Shown here piece after piece: positions 1 to 8,744 of a stretch of 64,000 nucleotides of DNA; position 1 is the stretch's first letter; each line of letters opens with the position of its first letter. The position numbers were made by a program, and so were the translations under genes. The stretch covers positions 62,001 to 126,000 of the forward strand of contig CBDETI010000028.1 in assembly GCA_965242775.1 (NCBI GenBank), read 5' to 3'. Source of the DNA: JAWPMT01 sp965242775. Lineage in GTDB: Bacteria > Bacteroidota > Bacteroidia > Cytophagales > Cyclobacteriaceae. The notes under the pieces are model-generated. The model searched no databases. It was not told the origin of the DNA and was given only the letters and a program-made list of their open reading frames with translations.

Positions 1-625
1 CAGGCTTCATTTCTTCATAAATCTCTTCTATCAACTTCTCCTTTTGGTCCGGATCTAACAATACCCAGGTCTCTCCTGCATCCTCCGTACGATAAAGAAG
101 TCGCTGGTAGGAGGCGCGGAAACCTTTAGCCGGATTGTATGCGAATCCCGAGACGAACCCTGAGCTTGCCGTGGTAAAATACATGGAGTAGTAGGCAGCA
201 AAAAGACCTGCTGGTTCCTGATCTTTTGTCGAGTCATTTCGAAACCTCTCGATCAATCGGTCCGGGACCGGTGGGCTGATTTCCTGCCAGGATACGCCTG
301 CATCGCTTGTTTTGTAAACAAAGCCATAGTCTCCACATACGAACCCGTGCAGGCTATCCACAAATTGAATGACCTCAAAGTACTCCGACCCGAGGGAGGC
401 GACTTTATGCCATTTCTTCTTCCCTCGAGTACCTTTCACGATATTCCCCCCGCCATAATCAACTGCCCAAATCGTTTCACCAATCATCGTGGCTTTGTGT
501 ATGGGATGATTTATTCCCTCAATCTCGATTGAGATCAAGGGGCTGTGAAAGAGCTCAAAAGATGCGCTCTGGCCTAGGACCAAAACCGAAGACAAAATCA
601 GAGCAATGACGCAAGGGTATTTCAT
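1..625 (-). CDS. Secreted BNR/Ycf48-like beta-propeller protein, truncated by the window edge
   Basis: An open frame runs from ATG at 625 to the left edge without a stop (208 codons seen). It starts with a signal peptide (MKYPCVIALILSSVLVLGQS). The body has repeated blades of the 'GFVCGDYGFVYKTSDAGVSWQE' and 'RTEDAGETWVLL' type, which is the sialidase/BNR Asp-box pattern found in photosystem-stability-factor-like (Ycf48) propellers. It is probably exported to the periplasm or cell surface, and its substrate is unknown. The C-terminal part lies outside the window, so a T9SS or anchoring domain cannot be excluded. The call of a propeller protein is solid; the specific role is not. Confidence 0.8.
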   Translation of the reverse strand, partial: MKYPCVIALILSSVLVLGQSASFELFHSPLISIEIEGINHPIHKATMIGETIWAVDYGGGNIVKGTRGKKKWHKVASLGSEYFEVIQFVDSLHGFVCGDYGFVYKTSDAGVSWQEISPPVPDRLIERFRNDSTKDQEPAGLFAAYYSMYFTTASSGFVSGFAYNPAKGFRASYQRLLYRTEDAGETWVLLDPDQKEKLIEEIYEEMKP

Positions 626-737
626 GCTGTATCAGGGTGATGACAAAAATACGGTCCGGGCTGGCTGCAGTTGACTGCCGATGATAAACAACCGCAAACC
701 ATCAACGAAAGGCGCCTGAAGTGCCCATTTGTTATTT

Positions 738-778
738 AGTACGATTCGTATTATTATTGTAGTACGATTCGTATTATT
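738..778. promoter_or_regulatory. Tandem palindromic operator of the PadR operon
   Basis: The 18-bp sequence AGTACGATTCGTATTATT occurs twice, at 738-755 and 761-778, 23 bp apart. Each copy contains TACGA-T-TCGTA, a palindrome with 5-bp arms. The second copy ends immediately before the ATG of the PadR gene at 780. Position and symmetry suggest autorepression by the PadR protein; this is inference. Confidence 0.6.
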
Positions 779-779
779 T

Positions 780-1319
780 ATGCGTACTACTACACTTGAC
801 TTTGCCATTCTGGGCCTGTTACTCTCAAATCCTATGACAGCTTATGCCATCAGGATGATTTTTCAGGCGACAGCTATGGGCAACTATAGCAGCAGTCCTG
901 GCACCATCTACCCCGCTACCCGGAAACTGAAGAAAATGGGTTTGGTGGAAACGAAAGGTGGTGATGATAAGACGCTTCATATCACGGAAGATGGAAGGAA
1001 GAAGGTGCGTGATTGGCTGGTAGAGCCAGTGACCCTCGAAGAGGTTTCGAAAAATATTCAGGTGTGGTTATTGCGGTTTGCATTTATGGATCACCTGGTA
1101 AGTCAGGAAGAGAAAGAGAGGTTCCTGGAGTCCACGATCGACCTTACAAAGCAGTACCAGGCTACCCTCGAAAAGTACCATCGGGAGGAAGGTCCGCAAC
1201 TACCGATGCATGGCAGGTTAGCATTCGAGTATGGGTTGGCTTCGGTGAACACCTTCCTGACCTGGGCCGAAACTGCACGCACAACCATTGAAAAACAAAG
1301 GAGGAAACATGAACAATAG
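780..1319 (+). CDS. PadR family transcriptional regulator
   Basis: This 179-residue protein has the PadR winged helix at its N terminus (TLDFAILGLLLSNPMTAYAIR, then SPGTIYPATRKLKKMGLVE). A C-terminal helical region (about residues 90-175) of the Vir_act_alpha_C type provides dimerisation. It probably represses its own operon. ATG at 780 was chosen because it starts the conserved domain and follows the tandem palindromes; an upstream TTG at 729 would place the operator inside the gene. The stop overlaps the start of the next gene, so the two are very likely co-transcribed and the membrane protein is its main target. Confidence 0.85.
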   Translation: MRTTTLDFAILGLLLSNPMTAYAIRMIFQATAMGNYSSSPGTIYPATRKLKKMGLVETKGGDDKTLHITEDGRKKVRDWLVEPVTLEEVSKNIQVWLLRFAFMDHLVSQEEKERFLESTIDLTKQYQATLEKYHREEGPQLPMHGRLAFEYGLASVNTFLTWAETARTTIEKQRRKHEQ

Positions 1320-2154
1320 CAACAACTTTTTGGTGAAAGCGATAGTCGCAACACTAGTAATTACTGGTTTTAGCTTACTGGCTGACCAGATGAGTGGACG
1401 TGCAACTTCTTACTTTAGTTATTTATGGAATTTACTGGCGAATGCATTAGTTGTAAGTATCCTGGGCGCCTATGTTACTCGTAGCACGCTGAGGTCCATC
1501 AAGTTATGGGTATCAACTTTTCTGATCTACTATGTGATTGGTTATTTCAATATCCTCATTGAAGCCTGGGTTTTCAATGTGACCAGTCGTCCGCAGACAA
1601 GTCTGTTCATGTTCACGGGTATTCCTTTTTCTGCCCTGGGGGCAGTGGTTATTACCTACTTCTTTCGTCCAGACGATATAACAGCGCGGAAGATACTGGT
1701 ATACGAACCGAGGCGATCAACTGCTTGGATAGGCCGGATTCTGGCTGGTAATTTTCTGTATTTTCCATTGTATTTAATTGCGGGAATGATGTTGCAGGCA
1801 CTCACTCCTGGATTTCAGGAATTTTATGGGGATAAGGTCCCGCCTTTTATGGACATTGTACTCACCAACGTGTTTTTTAGGGGTTTTATTTTTGTCGGAA
1901 TCGCCCTGTTAATAGATCGAACGATGGAAGCTTCGGCCTGGGTGAAAGGACTGGTTATTGGTGGTATTTTTGCCATTGTCGGGGGAATAGCGCCATTGAT
2001 TCCGCCTAATGAATTCATGCCTGCCTTTATACGGCGAGCACATGGTGTTGAAGTGGGTGTTTCCAACTTCCTGTATGGTATGCTTCTATTTAGGATCTTG
2101 AAGTCAAATGTCCGGTATCAGGAAGAGCCAATTACTTCAGGTTTGGCCACATAG
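1309..2154 (+). CDS. Polytopic membrane protein of unknown function, PadR partner
   Basis: This 281-residue protein has about seven or eight hydrophobic segments and a charged loop after the fourth (RPDDITARKILVYEPRRS). ATG at 1309 is preceded by a good ribosome-binding site (AAAGGAGGAAAC) and lies inside the last codons of the PadR gene, so translation is coupled. I recognise no catalytic motif or named family. PadR regulators often control membrane transport or drug-response proteins, so a role in envelope stress or transport is possible but is only inference from the neighbour. Confidence 0.75.
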   Translation: MNNSNNFLVKAIVATLVITGFSLLADQMSGRATSYFSYLWNLLANALVVSILGAYVTRSTLRSIKLWVSTFLIYYVIGYFNILIEAWVFNVTSRPQTSLFMFTGIPFSALGAVVITYFFRPDDITARKILVYEPRRSTAWIGRILAGNFLYFPLYLIAGMMLQALTPGFQEFYGDKVPPFMDIVLTNVFFRGFIFVGIALLIDRTMEASAWVKGLVIGGIFAIVGGIAPLIPPNEFMPAFIRRAHGVEVGVSNFLYGMLLFRILKSNVRYQEEPITSGLAT

Positions 2155-2166
2155 TGTATGGATGTG

Positions 2167-3021
2167 CTAGGAAAATGACTTGCGGTACATCATGGGTGTT
2201 TGTTTGATGAGTCGCTTAAATATTCGGTTGAAATTTGAAACATTTTGAAAACCCGATAAATAACCGATTTCCGAAACGTATTTGTCTGTATTGACCAGCA
2301 ATCTGCAGGCATGACTTATGCGCGCCTCGAGGATGAGTTGATACAAGGTTTTTCTGGTCATATATTTCACGAACTTACAAAGGGAACTGCTGGTCATGTT
2401 GAGCTCTTCCGCCAGTTGAGCTTGGGAGATATCAGGGTCTTTGTAGTTCTCGAGTACATAACTATATACTTTTTCGATTCTCCTGGAGAGTTTGGGATTC
2501 CCCTGTGTTCGTCCGTCATAATTGGTTAGGGGGCTAGTGGTACGGTCGCGTGCCAGGAGACGTAGCAATTCAAGGAAATTCATAAGCCGGTCAAATCCAG
2601 CAGCACGTTGCAATTGTTCTATCAGTGGAAGTGCACCGGCTGCCGCGTCTTTGCTGAACTTAATTCCGCGGCTGCTTCGATCAAGTAATTGATTGATTTC
2701 TGTGAGCTCAGGCATCTGCCAGAAGGTGGATCCTATGAAATCCTTTTTGAAATTAATTACATACTGCACGGTAGGCTCTTCTGTGATCCAACAATGAGGC
2801 ATGTTAGACCCGATCAACACCAGGTCCAAGGCAGAATAGTCTTCATAATTGTACCCGACAAACCGTCTGCCGGAGCTGGCCGTGGTAAGGGTGATCTCAT
2901 AGTCCGGGTGGAAGTGCCATACACCTGCGGAAGTAAGATCGGCACGCTGGGGCCGTATGACTTTCCGAACCGCGAAGGAATGATCAACATTTTGAGATAG
3001 TTGCTCGTAGGTGGGTTTCAT
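2167..3021 (-). CDS. AraC family regulator, likely controller of the glycosylglycerate operon
   Basis: This 284-residue protein has an N-terminal cupin ligand-binding domain (about 25-110, with WHFHPDYEITLT and the GSNMPHCW stretch). The C-terminal double helix-turn-helix covers about 185-284 (ISQAQLAEELNMTSSSLCKF, then VSEIGYLSGFQNVSNFNRIFKR). It is divergently transcribed from the hydrolase/symporter/glycerate kinase genes across a 165-bp gap. That is the usual layout for a substrate-responsive AraC activator of a catabolic operon. The ligand is unknown; mannosyl- or glucosylglycerate, or glycerate, would be the expected inducers. Family assignment is firm and the target is inferred from position. 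Confidence 0.85.
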   Translation of the reverse strand: MKPTYEQLSQNVDHSFAVRKVIRPQRADLTSAGVWHFHPDYEITLTTASSGRRFVGYNYEDYSALDLVLIGSNMPHCWITEEPTVQYVINFKKDFIGSTFWQMPELTEINQLLDRSSRGIKFSKDAAAGALPLIEQLQRAAGFDRLMNFLELLRLLARDRTTSPLTNYDGRTQGNPKLSRRIEKVYSYVLENYKDPDISQAQLAEELNMTSSSLCKFVKYMTRKTLYQLILEARISHACRLLVNTDKYVSEIGYLSGFQNVSNFNRIFKRLIKQTPMMYRKSFS

Positions 3022-3186
3022 GGTTTTTTAGGTGCTGACTACTAAGTGATTTTAAATTTCAAGTAAGGGAGCTAATGCTCGTACCAAAAAGGACAATTTA
3101 GTATTAGAATTGGAAAAAATAGATGCATGGGCACTTTGATATTTTTTCAAACTTTGGTTGAGAACAGCATCCTGTAAATAAAATTC

Positions 3187-4464
3187 ATGGACCTTTACAA
3201 AGAATGTGAGCGCGTTTTAAGACAGAATTGGAGAGATGGCTACACGGTGCCAAGTCCCCGGCTATATCCGTTCCAGTGGCATTGGGACTCAGGGTTTATA
3301 GCCTTGGGCAATTTACATTTGGACCCGGAGCGGGCGCTGACGGAGATGGAACATTTGTTCCAGGGACAATGGGAGAGTGGCTTTTTGCCTCACATAGTCT
3401 TTCATAATGCCGAAAAATATGGGTCCGATTATTTTCCTTCTGCGGATTATTGGAACTCTCAGGTTTCGCCCAATGCGCCAAAAGACCTAAAAACCTCTGG
3501 CATTTCGCAACCTCCGATTCAGGGTTATGTCTTGGAACGGATTTTCGAAACGTTAGGTGACTCTTCCCGTTTGCGGAGGCTATTTGATCAAGTTTTACGT
3601 TACCATGAGCATTTGCTGAAAATTAAGGATACGCTTAACTGTGGACTTATTTCAGTGTGGCACAATTGGGAGTCAGGCATGGACAATTCGCCGTGGTGGG
3701 ATGAGGCGCTTCAGCGGATCGACTCGGGGACACTTCAGCAGATACACCTTGATCGAAAAGATAACAAGGTCGTGGAGAATGCCTCTGAAACCCGACCTTC
3801 TGACGATGAGTACCGCCGATATCTCTACTTACTGCGCAGCTTGCAGGACAGCAAATATGAGTCGTGCTCCGGTAATTTCCCCTTTCAATTCTTTGACCTT
3901 ACTTTCAACGCATTGTTCATTGCCTCTAGTGAGAGCCTCTTGCGGATTGGGCCCATGCTTGGTAGGAATGTCGACGGATTGGCAGAGCAGCTAAAGAGGA
4001 GCAGAGCCGCATTCAATGAGCTGCTTTGGGATGAGGAGCAAGGCTGCTATTTCCCCTATGATTTGGTAAGTGAAAAGCAGGTGACGATGATTGGAGCCGC
4101 TTCATTTCTAGCCTTGTTCGCCGGAGTTCCGTCAGCTACTCAGGCTCGGAAAATGGCCGATAGAATAACGGCTTATGGGGACTTATACGGGATTCCTACT
4201 TTCGACCCGACCCATTTTCTATACGAACCGAAAAAATACTGGCGTGGACCTATCTGGGTAAATATGAACTACCTTATTTGGAAAGGACTCCAGCGCTATG
4301 GCTTGGAAGCAGAGGCGGCGCGCTTGCGTAATAATACCCTCGAAATGGTGGAGAAATATGGACTCAGAGAGTACTTTCCGGTGGACAAAACTGCCGCTAC
4401 CGGTTATGGGGCGGAGGATTTTTCCTGGTCTGCAAGTTTGGTACTTGATATGATAAAAACCTGA
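3187..4464 (+). CDS. GH63/MGH1-like glycoside hydrolase, probable mannosyl- or glucosylglycerate hydrolase
   Basis: This 425-residue protein has an (alpha/alpha)6-barrel pattern: WHWDSGFIALG near 31-41, WESGMDNSPWWD with the likely general acid Asp166, and GYGAEDFSWSASL near the C terminus with the likely base Glu410. These are hallmarks of the GH63 group that includes Thermus mannosylglycerate hydrolase and mycobacterial glucosylglycerate hydrolase. The length also fits that group rather than eukaryotic glucosidase I. There is no signal peptide, so it should act in the cytoplasm. It is followed after 5 bp by a symporter and then by a glycerate kinase, which would consume the glycerate product. 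Fold confidence is high; the exact substrate is inferred from context. Confidence 0.8.
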   Translation: MDLYKECERVLRQNWRDGYTVPSPRLYPFQWHWDSGFIALGNLHLDPERALTEMEHLFQGQWESGFLPHIVFHNAEKYGSDYFPSADYWNSQVSPNAPKDLKTSGISQPPIQGYVLERIFETLGDSSRLRRLFDQVLRYHEHLLKIKDTLNCGLISVWHNWESGMDNSPWWDEALQRIDSGTLQQIHLDRKDNKVVENASETRPSDDEYRRYLYLLRSLQDSKYESCSGNFPFQFFDLTFNALFIASSESLLRIGPMLGRNVDGLAEQLKRSRAAFNELLWDEEQGCYFPYDLVSEKQVTMIGAASFLALFAGVPSATQARKMADRITAYGDLYGIPTFDPTHFLYEPKKYWRGPIWVNMNYLIWKGLQRYGLEAEAARLRNNTLEMVEKYGLREYFPVDKTAATGYGAEDFSWSASLVLDMIKT

Positions 4465-4469
4465 ACGAT

Positions 4470-6035
4470 ATGAATTGGCTCGATTACGCTATTGTTATTG
4501 TCTATTCACTGGCTTTCCTGGGACTAGGCACTTTATTCAAGGGAAGCGGGAGCAAAAACGAGTACTTCCTAGGAGGTAAGTCCTTTGGCTGGCTGCCGCT
4601 AAGCCTATCAGTCATGGCCACGCAACTCTCGGCGATCAGCTTCATCTCTGCTCCAGCGTTTGTTGGTTTGCGCGACGGTGGTGGCATGCAGTGGCTTAGC
4701 TTCGAGTTTGGTGTGCCCCTGGCAATGATTTTCCTGTCGATCTTTTTGCTGCCACGACTCTACAAGGCGGGGGTTGTAAGCATTTACGAATACCTCCAAC
4801 GTCGGTTTGGGCGCTCTACCAGATTATTGATCAGTATCGTCTTTCAGATCAGCCGGTCTTTCAGTACCGCTATTATGGTGTACGCTGTTGCATTGATCCT
4901 AATGAGTATTTTGGCCATTCCTTTTTGGCAAACCATCCTTGTTATTGGTGTCATTACGCTTATTTATTCCTATCAAGGGGGTATGAAGGCGGTAGTTTAT
5001 GGAGATATGGTCCAAATGATCATTCTCCTGATCGGGATTGTAATATGTAGTGTCGCGGGATGGCAATACCTCGGGGGGTGGAGCGTGTTAAGTGCCGAAG
5101 TGGATGTGGCCAGGCTCAATGCGGTGAGCTTTTCTACCCTGGGAATTGGGGGTGACGGGGATTTTGGTTTCTGGCCTATGGTGTTTGGAGGCTTTTGCCT
5201 ATACGCTTCTTACTATGGTACGGACCAATCACAGGTCCAGCGACTACTTTCGGCAAAGGATCTTAAGACGGTCAGACAAACACTTTTGGCGAATGGCCTC
5301 ATTCGTTTTCCGATCACGTTCTTATATTGTTTTATGGGTTTGGTTATCGGCACCTTTGTGTCACAATCCCCGGAGTTTTTAGCGAAAATTCCCGAGGGTC
5401 GTGTGGATATGATGATCCCAATCTTTATTCGCGACTACCTTCCACATGGTGTTATTGGACTATTGATAGTAGCGATCTTGTCGGCTGCCATGTCCTCTTT
5501 AAGTTCCGCAATCAACTCACTTAGCGCGGTGACCACAGAAGATGTACTTATTGGCAATCGGAGTGTGGATGACAAGACCTATGCGAAGTACTCCAAGGGA
5601 GCATCCCTGTTTTGGGGTCTGTTGTGTATTCTTCTGGCCTTTTTTGCAGGAAATATTGCTGATACTGTTATCGAAGCTATCAACAAGATTGGCTCCGTAT
5701 TTTATGGGCCTATCCTGGCGACGTTCGTAGTGGCAGTAGGTTTTAAAAGCATTGGCGCTCGAGGTATGAACCTGGGGCTGACCGTGGGAGTGGCCACCAA
5801 TATCTTTTTCTGGTTGGTGGTAGGCGATGATCTTTTTTGGTTCTGGTGGAATTTTATAGGTGCCGCAGTAGCGTTTCTTGTCGCCGCTATCGTCACTAAA
5901 GTTACTGGTGACTCATCCACTGGCACGGATGGTTCGACTGAGAAATCCGAAGTAGACCGCCAACAAGTTCTGATACTTGCAGCGGCCTTTGTTGTTATGG
6001 TGCTATTCAGCCTAACGATCAAGTATTGGTTTTAA
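4470..6035 (+). CDS. Sodium:solute symporter (SSS family)
   Basis: This 521-residue protein has about 13-14 transmembrane segments. It opens with the SSS-type MNWLDYAIVIVYSLAFLGLG, followed by SVMATQLSAISFISAPAFVG and the YEYLQRRFGRSTR loop. It belongs to the sodium-coupled solute symporters of the inner membrane (SGLT/PutP fold). It starts 5 bp after the hydrolase stop, so it is in the same transcript. Because the hydrolase lacks an export signal, the symporter most likely imports the intact glycosylglycerate osmolyte, although a sugar product is an alternative. Specificity cannot be read from sequence. Confidence 0.9.
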   Translation: MNWLDYAIVIVYSLAFLGLGTLFKGSGSKNEYFLGGKSFGWLPLSLSVMATQLSAISFISAPAFVGLRDGGGMQWLSFEFGVPLAMIFLSIFLLPRLYKAGVVSIYEYLQRRFGRSTRLLISIVFQISRSFSTAIMVYAVALILMSILAIPFWQTILVIGVITLIYSYQGGMKAVVYGDMVQMIILLIGIVICSVAGWQYLGGWSVLSAEVDVARLNAVSFSTLGIGGDGDFGFWPMVFGGFCLYASYYGTDQSQVQRLLSAKDLKTVRQTLLANGLIRFPITFLYCFMGLVIGTFVSQSPEFLAKIPEGRVDMMIPIFIRDYLPHGVIGLLIVAILSAAMSSLSSAINSLSAVTTEDVLIGNRSVDDKTYAKYSKGASLFWGLLCILLAFFAGNIADTVIEAINKIGSVFYGPILATFVVAVGFKSIGARGMNLGLTVGVATNIFFWLVVGDDLFWFWWNFIGAAVAFLVAAIVTKVTGDSSTGTDGSTEKSEVDRQQVLILAAAFVVMVLFSLTIKYWF

Positions 6036-6088
6036 TCGCCTAGCTTGCTGTCTGTGCAAATTCCAACACATGTCCACAATCTGTAGCT

Positions 6089-7204
6089 ATGAAAGTCCTT
6101 ATTGCTCCTGATAAATTCAAGGGATCGCTTACAGCTCGCGAAGTATGTTCGGCGATATCGGAAGCAGTAAAGGATGTCTACCCTATGGCCGAAGCGACCT
6201 CCTTACCAATGGCCGATGGTGGAGAAGGAACGCTAGACATTCTCACAGAGGTGTTGCAGTTGGAGCAACGTGAATGTCGGGTTAGAGATCCGTTATTTCG
6301 AGAAAAATCGGCGGTTTACGGCGTTAGAGATCACAAGGCTTACATTGAAATGGCGCTGGCTTCCGGTTTGCAATTGCTTGCACCTGAAGAGCGAAATGCA
6401 ATGCACACATCATCTATTGGCACTGGCGATCTGCTAGCACATGCTGTCGATCACGGTGCTAAGGAAATTTATCTTTTTGTAGGGGGTAGCGCTTGTCACG
6501 ATGGCGGTACAGGTCTTGCAAGCGCTTTAGGGTTCCGGTTTTTAGATGCGGATGGACAGAAAATGGACCCAATTGGGGTCAATCTTCGACTGGTGTCATC
6601 TATCCAAAACAGCGATGTTACGGCTGAATTTAAAATCCATCTTATAACCGACGTAAAAAATCCGCTCCTGGGTGCTGATGGGGCAGCCTACCAGTATGCT
6701 CGACAGAAGGGTGCGAATGACGTGGAACTGGCGCTACTGGAAGAAGGATCTGCCAATCTTGCTCAGGTGATAAAAACCAAAATCGGTCGTCGGTTGGACA
6801 ACCTACCTGGTAGCGGAGCGGCAGGAGGCATGGCGCTCTGCACTCTGGGGTTATTCGATGGAGCCATTTATGGTGGAATGGATACGATCCTCGATTTGGT
6901 TGATTTTCATGAACGATTGGCTGAATCTGACCTGGTCATTACAGGAGAGGGCAAAGTGGATGAACAGACGCTGCAAGGTAAGGTTATTCATGGCGTGAGT
7001 CACATGGCCCGACAGCATTCGGTGCCCGTCCTGGCTGTGTGTGGCCTAAATGAACTGTCGGACGATCAGGTAAACGAACTGGGGTTATATGCCGTCACAA
7101 GCTTGAAGACACCAGAAATTTCTACGGAATATTGTGTCAATCATGCCTATGAACTCCTCGGGGAACGGGTTCGTACTATACTGAATGAATTCAAGCTGAG
7201 TTAA
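6089..7204 (+). CDS. Glycerate kinase (GarK/GlxK-type)
   Basis: This 371-residue protein is the full length for the family. It starts KVLIAPDKFKGSLTAREV and contains SLPMADGGEGTLD, GGSACHDGGTGLASALG and PGSGAAGGMALC, which are the conserved stretches of class I glycerate kinases. It phosphorylates glycerate with ATP, feeding lower glycolysis through 2-phosphoglycerate in this family. It lies 53 bp after the symporter on the same strand. Its presence is the main reason to assign the upstream hydrolase to a glycerate-containing glycoside. Convergent with the next gene (11-bp gap). Confidence 0.9.
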   Translation: MKVLIAPDKFKGSLTAREVCSAISEAVKDVYPMAEATSLPMADGGEGTLDILTEVLQLEQRECRVRDPLFREKSAVYGVRDHKAYIEMALASGLQLLAPEERNAMHTSSIGTGDLLAHAVDHGAKEIYLFVGGSACHDGGTGLASALGFRFLDADGQKMDPIGVNLRLVSSIQNSDVTAEFKIHLITDVKNPLLGADGAAYQYARQKGANDVELALLEEGSANLAQVIKTKIGRRLDNLPGSGAAGGMALCTLGLFDGAIYGGMDTILDLVDFHERLAESDLVITGEGKVDEQTLQGKVIHGVSHMARQHSVPVLAVCGLNELSDDQVNELGLYAVTSLKTPEISTEYCVNHAYELLGERVRTILNEFKLS

Positions 7205-7215
7205 CACGCAGTGGA

Positions 7216-8628
7216 TTAGTCGCTGGTCCGAACAAACCGCGCACCATAGGAGCGGGTCCTTTTTACTCCCTGCCAGCCACCATAAGTACGATAGGCGATC
7301 GGGCTGAAAGGATTGAACTCATGGTAGTCTCGGCTATAACCGTAAAAACCTCCACCACGAAAACCAATTCCTCCCGTGTTTTCATCCCCCACCGGCCAAT
7401 CTTCATTGGTCGCATAACCATTATCAGAAAGCTGACCATCGCCGTGAGAGCCTGTAAACTGTCTCCCCAGTTCATGCCCGATCGTCACCATTCTTTCCCA
7501 CATACTTCCTGCCAGGTCCATTACCCAGTAGTGGGAGGCCCCAAAATAGGCCTTGGTATCATCCGATAGTTTTGATTCATCCCACCCGTTGAGCATTACC
7601 AACTCACCGTTCGGGTTCGGAAGCCGCTGGACCTGCTCACGGCGGCTGGTTCCCCAGGGAAAGCCCCCATCGGCAGGTGCTTGTGGTCCCCTTGCTGCCT
7701 TGGTAAATTCAAATTCCGTCATCGGTCTTAGCCCCGCCCAATCGGCAAAAGCCATACTGTCGTCCCAGCCAATGAAGGGGCACGGTTTGTAGCTGAATGA
7801 GGTTTCAAAACCAGTACCTTCGGTGATACTCCCTCCCTGAATCGCATAGCCATCAGCTTGGATTATATTTCTGCTAGCTGATTGCTCCGGAGTTAAGCTG
7901 TTGAGGAATTGGGTGTACTGCCCTTCGGTGGGCTCGTACTTCATTATGTATATCTCCTGAACCCCCTTAGGATAGGTGGCAGGTATTGGTCCGCCTTGAT
8001 CCCCTTCATATCCTCCTGAAGCCTGATAATAAATGTCGCCTTCAGGGCCCACGGTAAACGCCTGATCTTCAGAAGCGATACTGACCAGACCATCGTAATC
8101 ACCCTTTTTGGGTTTGAATAGCGCCCCCTGACGCTGAGATCGCGCGCTTGGGTCACCCAAGGTAAACCCACCTGCGGGGATTTGAACCATTTCAATTCCA
8201 ATGACCTGTAGAGAGGAATTTCGGTTGTTCAGGCCTTGGAAACTGACCGGATCCAATATCATTTTGACAGTTACTTCCACATCTCCACGAAAGCTATTTC
8301 CTGGGAGGAGAAACAGTCCCACGCCATCTTGGGCAGGTTGAAATTCGAGATTTGGATTCTCGTTGCCAAAGGAACTTATGATCTCATGACCGTCGGCAAG
8401 GATCTTAATATGTCGATATCCACCTTCTAATGCAACCGATTTGGCAAAGAGCCAAACGGCATCATTGTTTCGGTCATTTTTCCAGGCATTACTCCAACTT
8501 AGATTGAAAACAGCAAAGGCCGATTGCTCCTCCAAATAAAGGATGGGTGTTGAAACCTTAAGGTCAGAGGCGTGGCTCTTAAGGCCCAGTACTGCCGTGA
8601 ATAGAAGTAAGTAATACTTGATTTTCAT
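7216..8628 (-). CDS. Secreted SUMF1-domain protein without FGE catalytic cysteines
   Basis: This 470-residue protein has a signal peptide (MKIKYYLLLFTAVLGLKSHA), a beta-rich N-terminal domain of about 130 residues, and a SUMF1/formylglycine-generating-enzyme fold from about 148 (EMVQIPAGGFTLGD) to the end. Visible SUMF1 motifs include MKYEPTEGQYTQFLN, LRPMTEFEFTKAARG and GGFYGYSRDYHE. The two C-terminal cysteines that do catalysis in true FGE are absent: the end reads TRSYGARFVRTSD. It is therefore probably a structural or binding member, like those linked to gliding and T9SS (GldJ/GldK), not a sulfatase activator. It lies downstream of the HTH/membrane protein on the same strand. Confidence 0.8.
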   Translation of the reverse strand: MKIKYYLLLFTAVLGLKSHASDLKVSTPILYLEEQSAFAVFNLSWSNAWKNDRNNDAVWLFAKSVALEGGYRHIKILADGHEIISSFGNENPNLEFQPAQDGVGLFLLPGNSFRGDVEVTVKMILDPVSFQGLNNRNSSLQVIGIEMVQIPAGGFTLGDPSARSQRQGALFKPKKGDYDGLVSIASEDQAFTVGPEGDIYYQASGGYEGDQGGPIPATYPKGVQEIYIMKYEPTEGQYTQFLNSLTPEQSASRNIIQADGYAIQGGSITEGTGFETSFSYKPCPFIGWDDSMAFADWAGLRPMTEFEFTKAARGPQAPADGGFPWGTSRREQVQRLPNPNGELVMLNGWDESKLSDDTKAYFGASHYWVMDLAGSMWERMVTIGHELGRQFTGSHGDGQLSDNGYATNEDWPVGDENTGGIGFRGGGFYGYSRDYHEFNPFSPIAYRTYGGWQGVKRTRSYGARFVRTSD

Positions 8629-8744
8629 GAGGGTCGAGGTTGGTGGTCATCGTTCAAGACTTTGTACGCAAGGAGGTTATTCTCAGTTGTTGTCAGGAGC
8701 CATGCCCTCCTTGCTGAATTATTTTTACACGACTGAAATTTCCC

